A DNA stretch of 64,000 nucleotides from Bacteroidia bacterium (GCA_014378485.1 JACMNO010000097.1:40131-104130), one strand, 5' to 3'; positions 28,577 through 38,149 are shown, counted from the stretch's first letter. Notes: generated by a model from the sequence alone, not told the origin. Program-made: numbers and translations.

Positions 28577-29467
28577 ATGTTTGATACCCATTTATATTCT
28601 TTCATTGATTATTTAAAGTATGAGAAAAGGTATTCTGCTCATACAATAACTTCTTATAACAACGATCTTAATCAGTTTTTTGCTTTTAGTGGCCAGGATA
28701 ATCTTTCGATAACCATTTCAGAGATCAACTACCAACACATCAGATCCTGGGTTTCTGAACTGATAAAACATAAAATAGCTGCCAGGTCAGTTAACCGCAA
28801 ACTATCCTCTTTAAAATCATTTTTTAAATATTTACAAAGACAACAGATTATTTCTATAAATCCTTTGTCTAAAATTTCTGGGCCAAAAACTCCTAAACGT
28901 CTGCCGGTGTTTGTGGATGAGCACCAAATGGAAGATTTATTCACAAAAGTAAAATTTGAGGATGGTTTTAACGGACAACGAGATAAACTAATTTTAGATA
29001 TTTTATACCAAACAGGTATCAGGCGATCTGAATTAACTCATTTAAAGGAAGTTGATGTCGATCTGTTTAATTCAACCATAAAAGTTCTTGGAAAAAGGAA
29101 TAAAGAACGAATCATTCCGATATCTATATCTCTAAAACGTAACCTTGAGGAATATTTAAGAGTAAAACAGGAACTAAACTTATCAAATCTTATGTTATTG
29201 GTTAGCGAAAAAGGACATACATTAAGCGAACAGGCAGTATACAGATCTGTAAAAAAATACCTCGCTCAAGTTACAACTATCAATAAGAAAAGCCCTCACA
29301 TTTTACGTCACACCTTTGCAACCCATCTTTTAAACAACGGGGCAGATATTAATGCTGTAAAAGAACTGTTAGGTCATGCCAATTTAAGTGCAACTCAAAT
29401 ATATACGCATAATACCATCGAAAAATTAAAAAGATCTTACAAACAGGCACACCCCAGAGGAGATTAA
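28577..29467 (+). CDS. xerC: Tyrosine recombinase XerC/XerD
   Basis: 296 residues. N-terminal SAM-like domain (FIDYLKYEKRYSAHTITSY) and C-terminal catalytic domain with Arg in YQTGIRRSELTHL, HxxR in SPHILRHTFATHLL and His plus Tyr in LLGHANLSATQIYTH. It resolves chromosome dimers at dif. Only one of the Xer pair is visible here, and XerC versus XerD is not decided by sequence alone. No ribosome-binding site is apparent because the ATG touches the terminator stem. Confidence 0.92.
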   Translation: MFDTHLYSFIDYLKYEKRYSAHTITSYNNDLNQFFAFSGQDNLSITISEINYQHIRSWVSELIKHKIAARSVNRKLSSLKSFFKYLQRQQIISINPLSKISGPKTPKRLPVFVDEHQMEDLFTKVKFEDGFNGQRDKLILDILYQTGIRRSELTHLKEVDVDLFNSTIKVLGKRNKERIIPISISLKRNLEEYLRVKQELNLSNLMLLVSEKGHTLSEQAVYRSVKKYLAQVTTINKKSPHILRHTFATHLLNNGADINAVKELLGHANLSATQIYTHNTIEKLKRSYKQAHPRGD

Positions 29468-29520
29468 AACACATAATTCACATAATATAAACTAAAACAC
29501 AAAAACAAGGAGGATTAATT

Positions 29521-29841
29521 ATGACAACGAACATTCAATCAATACACTTTGATGCAGACAAAAAATTAATTGATTTTGCAAACGAAAAAATGAATAAGCT
29601 TAAAACCTATCACGATGGTTTAATTAATGGTGAAGTAATTATGCGTTTAGACAAATCAGCTAATAGCGAAAATAAAGTAGCGGAAATAAAAATTTTAGCA
29701 AAAGGGCAGGAATTATTTTCAAAAAAACAATCCGCATCCTTTGAAGAATCAATTGACCTGGCTTGCGAAGCCATAAAAACACAAATCAAAAAACATAAAG
29801 ATAAATTAGCTGGTGCTAATGTTGCTATAGATGATTTATAA
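29521..29841 (+). CDS. hpf: Ribosome hibernation-promoting factor (short form)
   Basis: 106 residues, HPF/RaiA beta-alpha-beta fold: IQSIHFDADKKLIDFANEKMNKL and SFEESIDLACEAIKTQIKKHKDKL. It binds the 30S subunit and inactivates ribosomes at low growth rate. A strong AAGGAGG (29508-29514) precedes it, unusual in Bacteroidota where Shine-Dalgarno sequences are rare. A terminator follows. Confidence 0.93.
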   Translation: MTTNIQSIHFDADKKLIDFANEKMNKLKTYHDGLINGEVIMRLDKSANSENKVAEIKILAKGQELFSKKQSASFEESIDLACEAIKTQIKKHKDKLAGANVAIDDL

Positions 29842-29861
29842 AAAAATAAAATAAATGATTT

Positions 29862-29893
29862 AAAAGGAGCCTCAACTATTAGGCTCCTTTTTT
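29862..29893 (+). terminator. hpf terminator
   Basis: AAAAGGAGCCT pairs with AGGCTCCTTTT around a short loop and is followed by a T run. It is 20 bp after the hpf stop. Confidence 0.9.
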
Positions 29894-29939
29894 ATTGTTC
29901 AAATCTAACATAAAATCATTCTTTTTTATACATTTGAGA

Positions 29940-31505
29940 GTGGAGGAAAAGATCAAAATCAATATTATAGGTGCTGGTATTTCAGGCTTATCAGCAGGGA
30001 GTTATCTGCAAATGAATGGTTTTGAAACTCAGATTTTCGAAAAACATTCAATCCCCGGCGGTTTATGCACCAGTTGGAAAAACGGGGAATACACGATAGA
30101 CGGTTCTATTCATTGGATCTTAGGATCTAATAAAGGAAGTGGTTTTTACAAAATGTGGTCGGAACTGATTGACATGAAAAAAGTTCCTTTTCATAATCAC
30201 GAAATCCGTTTGCATGTAGATGTGAAAAACTCAAGTGATAAGTACGGGAGTAAAACATTTAAGCTTTATACCAACTTAGATAAATTGCGTGACTATATGC
30301 TTGATCTTTCTCCGGAAGATAGCGCTGTAATTCACGAAGTAATTCAAGATATAAGGAACTTACAAAAATTTGAATTGCCTCCGGTAATTTATAAGCTACC
30401 ATTAATTCCTTCTATTATCAGAAGTATAAAGATGGCTCGTTATCTGCAATTTTTAATTTACTTAACAAAACAAAAAAAAATAACCAATTTTGATATTGCA
30501 AAAAAATTTAAAAGCCCTTTTTTAAAAGAAAGCTTTGAATTGTTATTTGATGGCGAAGAAATAAAAATGATGGTGCTTAATTTTCCCATGTCGTTTTTTG
30601 ATAAACAATGTGCCGGTTACCCAATTGGTGGTTCTTTAAGCTGGGCACAACGCATTGCCGACAATTACATTGCTATGGGAGGAAAGATCCATTATAACAC
30701 GCCTGTTAAAAAAATACTGGTAGAGAATGATGAAGCTAAAGGTTTATTGGTACGAAATGATGTCATCCATAAAAGTGATATTGTTTTATCTACAGCTGAT
30801 TGGTACAAATCAGTGTTTGAATACCTCGATGGAAAATATGTAAATGATAAGATCCTAAAATTAAGGGATGGAAAAATCCTCGATCTGTATTACTCTATTC
30901 TACTTGTTTCATTTGGTTTAAAAAAGTCCTACAAAGAATACCCGCATTTTTCACGTTTTCCAACAGAAATAAAATTAGAATCTCCCTGTGGTAAATCATG
31001 GGACCGATTGGAAGCACATTTTTACAACTACGACCCTACCCTAGCCCCGGAAGGAAAAACGGTGATGGCCTGTAGCTTTTATACCACCAACGGCCAGTAT
31101 TGGATAGATCTTCGGAAAAACGATCGTGTAAAATACCGCCAGGAAAAAAAGAAATTTACAGATGCATTGGTTGAATTATTGAATATCAAATTTCCAGGAA
31201 TTAAAGATGATATTGAAGTAGTTGATTTTGCAACACCTGCAACAGTATTACGTTATACCAACAACTGGCAGGGAAGCGCGCAGGGTTGGTTGCCGGGAAA
31301 AGACATGACAGCCTCGTCTCCTGTAAAATTTACACTTCCAAATTTAAAAAACTTTTATTATGCGAGCCATTGGGGAAGAGCCGGCGGTGGAATTCCCATT
31401 TCATTGATTCAGGCAAGAGAGGTAGCAAATTTAATATGCAGAAAAAATAAAAAAGAATTTGATCCTCAAAAAGGCATGAATTCTTACTGGAGTAAAAAAG
31501 ATTAA
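29940..31505 (+). CDS. CrtI/CrtO-like FAD-dependent oxidoreductase
   Basis: About 521 residues. Dinucleotide-binding motif IIGAGISGLSAGSYLQMNGF with the downstream E-K (IFEKHSIPGGLCTSW), and the C-terminal FAD motif (FYYASHWGRAGGGIPISLIQAREVANLI) of the phytoene desaturase / carotene isomerase-like family. The start is not certain: the open frame begins at TTG 29895 inside the hpf terminator region; GTG 29940 or TTG 29934 put the Rossmann strand a few residues from the N-terminus, as in relatives. Substrate unknown (carotenoid, retinoid or lipid). Confidence 0.85.
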   Translation: MEEKIKINIIGAGISGLSAGSYLQMNGFETQIFEKHSIPGGLCTSWKNGEYTIDGSIHWILGSNKGSGFYKMWSELIDMKKVPFHNHEIRLHVDVKNSSDKYGSKTFKLYTNLDKLRDYMLDLSPEDSAVIHEVIQDIRNLQKFELPPVIYKLPLIPSIIRSIKMARYLQFLIYLTKQKKITNFDIAKKFKSPFLKESFELLFDGEEIKMMVLNFPMSFFDKQCAGYPIGGSLSWAQRIADNYIAMGGKIHYNTPVKKILVENDEAKGLLVRNDVIHKSDIVLSTADWYKSVFEYLDGKYVNDKILKLRDGKILDLYYSILLVSFGLKKSYKEYPHFSRFPTEIKLESPCGKSWDRLEAHFYNYDPTLAPEGKTVMACSFYTTNGQYWIDLRKNDRVKYRQEKKKFTDALVELLNIKFPGIKDDIEVVDFATPATVLRYTNNWQGSAQGWLPGKDMTASSPVKFTLPNLKNFYYASHWGRAGGGIPISLIQAREVANLICRKNKKEFDPQKGMNSYWSKKD

Positions 31506-31516
31506 AAAAATAAAGA

Positions 31517-32539
31517 TTACTTTAAATCACTGTAATGCTTAACCGATTTTATGAAATGCTGATACACAACATTTTTTTTATAAACTCCTGTTGTTGTGTC
31601 ACTAAAGCCTGGTAAGCATCTCAACGCTTTTCGCTTTCTTAATGTAGAAGCTAAATGGGCATAAAATGAGCCATGCGCTTTTAAAACTGCTACAAAATGA
31701 GGCCCGTGTCCTTCAAATAAAAATTTAACAGCTGCTACCGCATCCAGAATCATCCGGTAAATAATTTTTAAAAACAGAAATCGAGGAGATGCATTTTTTG
31801 TTAGTGTGATTAAATTATTTCTGAAATTTAAAAAAGTTTTCTTGGGGCTTAATTTATTTAAAGTGCCACCACCAACATGATATACAATGGAATTGGGATT
31901 GACAAATATCTTATAACCAATATTTTTCATCCTCCAGCACACATCGATCTCTTCCATATGGGCAAAATAATCATCATCGAAACCACCTACTTTCCAGAAT
32001 GCTTCAGCTCTCAAAAACATACAAGCACCGGTTGCCCAAAATACCTCAGTCACCGAATTATACTGTCCCTTATCCTTTTCCAGAATATTAAATATTCTAC
32101 CTCGACAAAAGGGGTAACCGTATTTATCAATAAAACCACCGGCCGCACCGGCATATTCAAATTTTGAGCGATGATTATAATCCAGTATTTTTGGCTGGCA
32201 GGCTGCAATTTTTTTATCTTCGTCCATTAATCGAATAATGGGTTCCAACCAGTTTTCAGTTACTTCTACATCAGAATTAAGCAACACATAATATTCTACA
32301 TTAATTTGTTTTAAAGCCAGATTATAACCTTTTGAAAAACCATCATTAGAAGGATTGATTATGACTGAAACCTGTGGAAAAAATTCTTTTAAAAAAACAA
32401 TGCTGTCATCAGAAGATTGATTATCGGCAACAATAATTTGTGCATTATGAGAAAATTTTAAAACAACCGGTAAAAACTTTTCTAAAAAAGATTTCCCGTT
32501 CCAATTTAAAATAACAACAGCTACTTTATCAGGTTGCAT
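31517..32539 (-). CDS. Family 2 glycosyltransferase
   Basis: 340 residues, GT-A fold: VAVVILNWNGKSFLEKFLPVV, IVADNQSSDD, NDGFSKGYNLAL, LLNSDVEV (DXD-like), then FWATGACMFLRAEAFWKVGGFDDDYFAHMEEIDVCWR. This is the rhamnosyltransferase-like (WbbL) group. A C-terminal helical part contains an amphipathic or membrane-associated segment. It is four bases downstream of the GWxTD-like gene and in the same direction, so the two form an operon. Confidence 0.93.
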   Translation of the reverse strand: MQPDKVAVVILNWNGKSFLEKFLPVVLKFSHNAQIIVADNQSSDDSIVFLKEFFPQVSVIINPSNDGFSKGYNLALKQINVEYYVLLNSDVEVTENWLEPIIRLMDEDKKIAACQPKILDYNHRSKFEYAGAAGGFIDKYGYPFCRGRIFNILEKDKGQYNSVTEVFWATGACMFLRAEAFWKVGGFDDDYFAHMEEIDVCWRMKNIGYKIFVNPNSIVYHVGGGTLNKLSPKKTFLNFRNNLITLTKNASPRFLFLKIIYRMILDAVAAVKFLFEGHGPHFVAVLKAHGSFYAHLASTLRKRKALRCLPGFSDTTTGVYKKNVVYQHFIKSVKHYSDLK

Positions 32540-32542
32540 AAA

Positions 32543-34018
32543 TTAGCGTGGTGTATTAAAATTCTCATTAATACTATTGCCAAAGTATTCCTTATGTTCT
32601 GTTTTATCGAGATTAGGTTCCTGCTCAGTTCGTTTCACCAGCCTGAGTTTCCATCGCTCATCATATAATTCTCCTCTTACTTCGCTATGTATGAGTTTAT
32701 AGCAATCATCGGCAATGGCAAAATTCGCAAAGACAAATCTTTTATTAGTAAAAAAACGTTTAGTAGCTTTATCATAAATTCGGTAATAATGCCAAATTTC
32801 ATAAGGATAAGTATCTGCCTCACTATTTACCTGGTTGCGCTGATCGGGTTTGCCATATTGAAGATACACACGTCCTCTATCTGTAAAGTAACCTTTTTGT
32901 TTGCCACATTTTAAAAGCGCGTTGGTTTGTAATACCTGTTTATAATATGTGTACCATAACTGCAATGGATCAGTAGTGTCGGCAGACTGTTCTTTCCAAT
33001 AACCAACCAAATAGCTTCTCATTAAATTAGGTTCTTTCCGTTTTAACTGCACTTGCTGCCAATCTCTTTCTTTAAAACCGGAAACAGGCCATAAACATTC
33101 CACAAATTCTTTTAGGGAATCTGTGCTTTGTACAGCATTAAAAAATTCTTCCAGGGTTTTAAAATTTGTATTTTCATTTAATGCAATAGATCTCGCATCA
33201 CTTTGTCGTTGAAAAAACCATTTCTTTTGGGACTGGATTTTATTTAATGAATCTTTCACTTCAATTACCAAATTATAATTTCCGGAAGGTAATTGTGTAA
33301 TATCAAACTGCGCAAGTAATGGATTGATCTTACCGGCGTTTTGTTTTTGAAAACCAGATAATCCCATTTGTTTCTGCAGGTTCTCATTATTTTCAATATA
33401 ATATGAATAAACAAACTTTGAAGATTTACCTAGCACTGTATCAAGGTTATATGTTTCTACGTAAAATTTAAGTGCATTTTGTTTTTTTGGAAAATAATTA
33501 ATATTGTATGGGATTAGATCATATCCGTTTTTTGTTAAAACTGATTGTGTAGTGGATTTTGTAAATGACTCTAAGATCTGGATATCAGAATTGTATACCT
33601 TTTTATCACGGCTCAACGAAATGTTTATTTTCTCAGAATGCGTTGATTTTCTTTCTTTATCTGCATTGTCAGTAACAATTAGCTCTAAAACATATTGTCC
33701 GTTATCAAGTGAAAAACGCTGATTATCTATAAAAGAAGGTAAATGTAAAGAATCAGAAGCAATCGGGCTCATTAGATTATAGTTAGATTCTCTAACTACT
33801 TCTTTTCCTTTCAAAATTTTCCATGAGATATTAACGCTTGCCTGAAGCCCTGTGTTGATAGGAAGAAATTTTACGCTGCTACCTGAGACTGTTAGGTAAG
33901 TTTCAAGATATGGTTTTGAATTAGTGGTATTAAAAACACCATAGTTAAAATAAACTGTAATATTTGCAAAGACAGGTTTGAAAAATAGAGCGGCAATGAG
34001 GAAAAGGAAATATCGCAT
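32543..34018 (-). CDS. Secreted GWxTD-domain-like protein
   Basis: 491 residues. Signal peptide (FLIAALFFKPVFA), then a long beta-rich region (about 20-260) and a C-terminal domain with YLVGYWKEQSADTTDPLQLW and the GYFTDRGRVYLQYGKPD segment, which are characteristic of GWxTD-domain proteins in Bacteroidota. These proteins are secreted or envelope-located, and their function is not known. Expressed with a glycosyltransferase. Confidence 0.75.
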   Translation of the reverse strand: MRYFLFLIAALFFKPVFANITVYFNYGVFNTTNSKPYLETYLTVSGSSVKFLPINTGLQASVNISWKILKGKEVVRESNYNLMSPIASDSLHLPSFIDNQRFSLDNGQYVLELIVTDNADKERKSTHSEKINISLSRDKKVYNSDIQILESFTKSTTQSVLTKNGYDLIPYNINYFPKKQNALKFYVETYNLDTVLGKSSKFVYSYYIENNENLQKQMGLSGFQKQNAGKINPLLAQFDITQLPSGNYNLVIEVKDSLNKIQSQKKWFFQRQSDARSIALNENTNFKTLEEFFNAVQSTDSLKEFVECLWPVSGFKERDWQQVQLKRKEPNLMRSYLVGYWKEQSADTTDPLQLWYTYYKQVLQTNALLKCGKQKGYFTDRGRVYLQYGKPDQRNQVNSEADTYPYEIWHYYRIYDKATKRFFTNKRFVFANFAIADDCYKLIHSEVRGELYDERWKLRLVKRTEQEPNLDKTEHKEYFGNSINENFNTPR

Positions 34019-34092
34019 AGTATTGATTTACAAATTACTGGGGATGTAAATTTCTATAAAGTTAGTGATAAAAAATATTTTATGGAAATTAG

Positions 34093-34121
34093 TTGTAGAA
34101 TAAAAAAAAATTGTATTTTTG
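34093..34121 (+). promoter_or_regulatory. tRNA-Ser promoter
   Basis: TATTTTTG at 34114-34121 is a good -7 box nine bases before the tRNA; a TTG at 34093-34095, 18 bp upstream, is a weaker -33 element. Confidence 0.55.
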
Positions 34122-34129
34122 CGCACTCT

Positions 34130-34217
34130 GGAGAAATGGCAGAGTGGTCGATTGCGGCAGTCTTGAAAACTGTTGAACCGTGAGGTTCCTGGGGTTCGAA
34201 TCCCTATTTCTCCGCCA
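34130..34217 (+). tRNA. tRNA-Ser (TGA anticodon)
   Basis: 88 nt with the encoded CCA. Acceptor stem GGAGAAA pairs with TTTCTCC, discriminator G, a long variable arm as in class II tRNAs, anticodon loop CTTGAAA giving TGA, and a T arm with GGTTCGAATCC. The last 15 bases are the left attachment core of the island that follows. Confidence 0.95.
34203..34217 (+). other. Left attachment site core (attL) in tRNA-Ser
   Basis: CCTATTTCTCCGCCA, the 3' end of the tRNA including CCA. Identical copy at 55500-55514. Integration leaves the tRNA intact, as is usual for tyrosine integrases that use tRNA 3' ends. Confidence 0.88.
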
Positions 34218-34248
34218 AGTGCAGCTATATAAAGTTGCAAATAGCTTT

Positions 34249-34285
34249 AAATCCTTTAAGTATTGATACTTAAAGGATTTTTTGG
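34249..34285 (+). terminator. Terminator after tRNA-Ser, supplied by the island
   Basis: AAATCCTTTAAGTAT pairs with ATACTTAAAGGATTT around two bases and is followed by a T run. Confidence 0.85.
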
Positions 34286-34327
34286 TTTTTGGCGACCCCG
34301 TTAAAACATATCCAAACACATATTATA

Positions 34328-34349
34328 GTTACCTAAAAAGTTACCCTAC
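34328..34349 (+). promoter_or_regulatory. Possible integrase arm-type sites, left end
   Basis: GTTACC (34328-34333) and GTTACCCTAC (34340-34349) lie between attL and the integrase gene. The right end has the same words (GTTACCCTAT and GTTACC at 55420-55437). Paired copies near both junctions fit integrase or excisionase arm sites. The role is inferred. Confidence 0.45.
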
Positions 34350-34492
34350 TCCATTTTTTGAGGTTTAGGATAACTTTTTTTCATGAATCCTCTACTGATA
34401 AGGATTCCGAAAAGAGTAACAACAGAGTAACTTACTTCTACTTACTTTTTTATTGGTTGATTATTGCAGCAAATAATTTAACAATAAAAAAT

Positions 34493-35782
34493 ATGAAACA
34501 ACTCAATCTTGCCTTTTATGTGATAAAGGCGAAACAAAAAAAAGGTGGTTATGCGCCTATTTACGTAAGAATTAACCTAGAGGGCACTCAAACAACCTTT
34601 TCAACAGGTTTTAGTACTGATAGTAAAAAATGGACAAGTCAAAATCAGCTAAAACTAGCTAGAAATCCAGAGGATGTGATTTTGAGAGAAAAACTCAAAG
34701 ATATTAAGATTAAACTTAATGAAAAGTTAAAATTAATGATTGAAATTGGGCTAGTCATTAATGCGAAAAATCTAAAGGATGCATATTTAGGTAAAACTTC
34801 ATTAACAGAAACCAATTCAAAATCATGGTTGGAGGCTTTTGATTATCATAACGACCTTTTTAAAGAGAAGGTGAAAATTGGCGAAAGAAGTGATGGAAGT
34901 TTAGTGAAATATAATACCACACGTAAGCATTTAGCTGAATTTATTAATGTAAAATATGGTGTAGATGATATTCTTTTAAAAAACTTAAAATATGAAGTTT
35001 TGGAACGTTTTGAATTATTCCTAAAAAACGAAAAAAAGATTGGGCATAATACTGCTATTAAATATATACAAGCAGCCAGAAAAATAATCAATATAGCAGT
35101 TCATAAATATTATTGGCTTGATAAAGACCCTTTCTCTCAATTTGAAGGAAAATTGAAGGAGACTGAGACAGTTTATTTAGATGAATGCGAGTTAACTCGC
35201 TTAGAAAATAAATTATTTGAATCTGAACGATTAAATATTGTGAGAGATTTATTTATTTTTACTTGCTACACTAGTTACTCGCATTGTGATATTGATAATT
35301 TAACTAAAGAAAATATCGTAAAACATTTTGACGGTCAATTTTGGATAATGACTAACAGGCAAAAAACTGATATAGAAAGTAATGTCATGATATTGCCGCA
35401 GGCTTTAGCAATTATAGAAAAATATAAAAATCATCCGCTGTGTGTTTTAAAAGGTTCATTACTTCCTATAAAAAGCAATCAGAAAGTAAATGAATATTTA
35501 AAAGAGATTGCAACATTATGTGGTATAAATAAAAACTTACATCATTATGTGGCAAGGCACACATTTGCTACTACTGTAATGCTTGCAAATGGAGTGCCCA
35601 TGGAAACTGTAAGTAAAATGATGGGGCATAAACGTATAACACAAACTCAACACTACGCTAAGCTCATAAATAGAAAAGTAAGTGATGATTTATTAGCATT
35701 AAAACGAAAACTAGAAGAAAAATTAAAACGAAAAAATGACAAGAACGACACGGACGATAAATCAAGTGAAATTGCATGTTAA
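34493..35782 (+). CDS. Bacteroidetes-type tyrosine integrase of the island
   Basis: 429 residues from ATG 34493; the longer open frame from TTG 34358 is discarded because MKQLNLAFYVIKAKQKKGG..PIYVRI is the usual N-terminus of the arm-binding domain. Then a SAM-like core-binding domain (about 110-210) and a catalytic domain with HHYVARHTFATTVML (HxxR), MMGHKRITQTQHYAKL (His and Tyr). The first catalytic Arg is replaced: the motif reads YTSYSHCDI with Ser at its place, as in IntDOT of CTnDOT, where a Ser is also found. It should catalyse integration at tRNA-Ser. Confidence 0.93.
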   Translation: MKQLNLAFYVIKAKQKKGGYAPIYVRINLEGTQTTFSTGFSTDSKKWTSQNQLKLARNPEDVILREKLKDIKIKLNEKLKLMIEIGLVINAKNLKDAYLGKTSLTETNSKSWLEAFDYHNDLFKEKVKIGERSDGSLVKYNTTRKHLAEFINVKYGVDDILLKNLKYEVLERFELFLKNEKKIGHNTAIKYIQAARKIINIAVHKYYWLDKDPFSQFEGKLKETETVYLDECELTRLENKLFESERLNIVRDLFIFTCYTSYSHCDIDNLTKENIVKHFDGQFWIMTNRQKTDIESNVMILPQALAIIEKYKNHPLCVLKGSLLPIKSNQKVNEYLKEIATLCGINKNLHHYVARHTFATTVMLANGVPMETVSKMMGHKRITQTQHYAKLINRKVSDDLLALKRKLEEKLKRKNDKNDTDDKSSEIAC

Positions 35783-35861
35783 CAAAGGAGCCTTAGGGCT
35801 CTTTTTGTTTTTTAAGAAACTAAATTGACTTTTCATCGTAAAATACTATAAAAGGACAAAT

Positions 35862-36695
35862 ATGAATTTTGAAAAGAAAAAACAACTACTAAATTTTTTA
35901 AGTACAGATGATTGGGCTCCTGCCTTAAATCAGAAATATAAAAACTTTAACCCTAAAGATGATTTTTTCGCCTTCCAAGAAAAACTAAATTCTGTATTTA
36001 TGGAATTTAAGGAAGAGTTTCAAGTTAATGAACTACTTGAAAATTCAAACATCTATATTTCCAGACTGATTTATGATTTAAACACTTGTATTAATTCCCT
36101 AAACAGCTATTTGGAAAATGAAATGAATTTCTATTCAAACTCAGGATTCCAGAATGATATAACAGTAATAGATGCGATTGGACTAATTAAAGAAAATGAA
36201 AAATACGAACTTTCATTTGTTGAATCTATGATAAAAAAACAAATAGATTTGGCAAATGACGTTTTAGATTATTTAGAAATAAATAAAATTAGTCTTACTT
36301 CAAAGAGCACTGAAAACATTAAAATTGTTAACGAAGAAACTACTTCAAATCAAAAAAACACTCTGCCATATCAGAAGCCTGTTTTTAGAGGAAAAAAATT
36401 AGATTTAATTATGATGCATATGTCTCTCCAATCTGCTGGAGTCATTGAATTTAAGACTAGAAGAGACTTAGAATTATTTTTGGAACATAATTTTAAATAT
36501 GTTCATGGAAAGCAAGAAAATGATATTACAGCAGTTGGAACTGAAATATCGGAAATATATCTTCCCTTCAAAGAACATGATAAAATTGGAATAAAAACAA
36601 TTAATGAAAAGAGAAATAACTTCTTCGATAAATTAAAAGACAAAGTAAAACAAGTAAATTTCATATCGGATAATGGTGCAAATCCTTGGGATTAA
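35862..36695 (+). CDS. Unknown protein next to the integrase
   Basis: 277 residues, acidic and helical, without signal peptide or membrane span. The C-terminal part (about 185-240) has a segment with LIMMHMSLQSAGVIEFKTRRDLELFLEHNF that may be a small winged or helical domain. No family is recognised. Position between integrase and excisionase-like gene suggests a role in element control. Confidence 0.65.
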   Translation: MNFEKKKQLLNFLSTDDWAPALNQKYKNFNPKDDFFAFQEKLNSVFMEFKEEFQVNELLENSNIYISRLIYDLNTCINSLNSYLENEMNFYSNSGFQNDITVIDAIGLIKENEKYELSFVESMIKKQIDLANDVLDYLEINKISLTSKSTENIKIVNEETTSNQKNTLPYQKPVFRGKKLDLIMMHMSLQSAGVIEFKTRRDLELFLEHNFKYVHGKQENDITAVGTEISEIYLPFKEHDKIGIKTINEKRNNFFDKLKDKVKQVNFISDNGANPWD

Positions 36696-36777
36696 AGAGT
36701 AACCAAAAGGTAACTTACTCTTTATTACTATTTGTCTGCAATAGTTTCGTTTTTATAAATCAATAAAAACAAACAAA

Positions 36778-37143
36778 ATGAATACAAACGAAATCACAAC
36801 AATTGCAGACCTCCATAATTTGGAGATGAGACTAATTCAAAAAATTGAGGAATTAGTTAAAACAAAACATGAACATAATAGCAATTCTCAAAAAGAATAC
36901 CTTAAAAGTTCAGAAGTTCAAAAACTTCTAGCCAATTGCTCAGAAGGAAAATTAAAATCACTAAGGGATAAAAGAGCGATACCCTTTACTTTTTTACACG
37001 GATTATACTTGTACCCTAAGGCAGAACTTTTACGTGAAATTGACCGAAATTTGTTATTAGTAAAACCTAAAGTAATACAAGGGTTCGGAAATAGCGAAAT
37101 TTCAGATTTAAAAACTTCAAACAAGTTGAAAAATGGGCAATAA
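36778..37143 (+). CDS. HTH protein, excisionase-like
   Basis: 121 residues. A short coiled coil (about 10-35) precedes a MerR/excisionase-like helix-turn-helix (about 41-85: YLKSSEVQKLLANCSEGKLKSL, RDKRAIPFTFLHGLYLYPKAEL). Such proteins in Bacteroidota elements act as excisionases or regulators. Its 3' end overlaps the start of the Rep_trans gene by 11 bp. Confidence 0.75.
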   Translation: MNTNEITTIADLHNLEMRLIQKIEELVKTKHEHNSNSQKEYLKSSEVQKLLANCSEGKLKSLRDKRAIPFTFLHGLYLYPKAELLREIDRNLLLVKPKVIQGFGNSEISDLKTSNKLKNGQ

Positions 37144-38149
37144 CAAGTATTGTATTGCCTTAGATTGGCTCGAAATAATTTTAACAGGTGAAATATCAAT
37201 TCTTGAAGATGTTAAAAGAGACAATAGTGAGTTTGATTTAGGAAATGGTATAATTCTTAAACATACAAATACAATGAATCATATAGGATTTAGGCAAAGC
37301 CTTTTAGTTTTTTTAGACCGTGAAAGCATTGGATACTTACATTACGGCAATAACCTAAAAATGAAATTTAAAAGTCCAAAATCAAACCTATTGCACATTA
37401 ATAATCACATTCTATATCAAAAAGACCTTCCTGGTAAGATTAACCGCCTCCAAAAAGGCTTAGGATTGAATTTTAGCCACTTTTATAGGGTAGACATAGC
37501 TATTGATGGCATGGGCTTAATTTCATCTTTCAATCATCTCATGGACTCAAAAACTCTGTCTAAAAAGAGTGCGGTCAAAATACATGGAGATATTGACCAT
37601 AAAACAAAAAAGCATACACGTTTTACAATTGGCTCCAGAAAGTCCGAGAAATATATTTCATTGTATAATAAAACACTAGAAATAGAAGATAAAGGAAAAT
37701 GGTATATCAAAGAATTTTGGAACGAGAATGGACTAAATGAAAATTCTATAGACCGACTAGAGCTAAGATTAAATGCAAAAGCCTTAAAATCTTTTAACCC
37801 TGATTTTGAATATTTACTTAATCCGAACTATTTGGCTGGATACTTCAAATTAAATGCTGGAGATTGGTTAGAATTTATTCACGTTAAAAATAAAAAAATG
37901 AAAAATTTTATTGATTGGTCAAAATTTGAAAAAACTGAAATTATTAAGCTTGCCAAAACAACAGCAACTAATAATTTAGTGAGCAAAAAAACTACTATTA
38001 AAGTTTTGTACGAAGAATTGATGATAAGCAAGGATGAATCATATTTAAAATGTATTAATATTTTATGCGCTAAGTATCAGCTAGAAAATTGGGCTAAGTC
38101 AAAAGTTAATAGATGGAATGCTTCGATTCCTATGTTATTTCAAAATTAA
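37133..38149 (+). CDS. Rep_trans/MobT-like replication initiator or relaxase
   Basis: 338 residues. The pattern fits the Rep_trans (PF02486) family: an N-terminal CIALDWLEIIL strand, then FYRVDIAIDGMG, the conserved YNKTLEIEDKGKWY and the catalytic-domain strand DRLELRLNAKAL. Members nick DNA at an origin, either for rolling-circle replication (pRS-type plasmids and satellite phages) or as MobT relaxase of ICEs. The active-site Tyr cannot be named with certainty. With an integrase and no transfer genes, it fits an integrative mobilizable or phage-satellite element. Confidence 0.7.
   Translation: MGNNKYCIALDWLEIILTGEISILEDVKRDNSEFDLGNGIILKHTNTMNHIGFRQSLLVFLDRESIGYLHYGNNLKMKFKSPKSNLLHINNHILYQKDLPGKINRLQKGLGLNFSHFYRVDIAIDGMGLISSFNHLMDSKTLSKKSAVKIHGDIDHKTKKHTRFTIGSRKSEKYISLYNKTLEIEDKGKWYIKEFWNENGLNENSIDRLELRLNAKALKSFNPDFEYLLNPNYLAGYFKLNAGDWLEFIHVKNKKMKNFIDWSKFEKTEIIKLAKTTATNNLVSKKTTIKVLYEELMISKDESYLKCINILCAKYQLENWAKSKVNRWNASIPMLFQN

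Noticed and set aside
34358..34492. Longer integrase starting at TTG 34358
   Set aside because: The extra 45 codons lie across the arm-type site region and do not resemble integrase N-termini; ATG 34493 fits.
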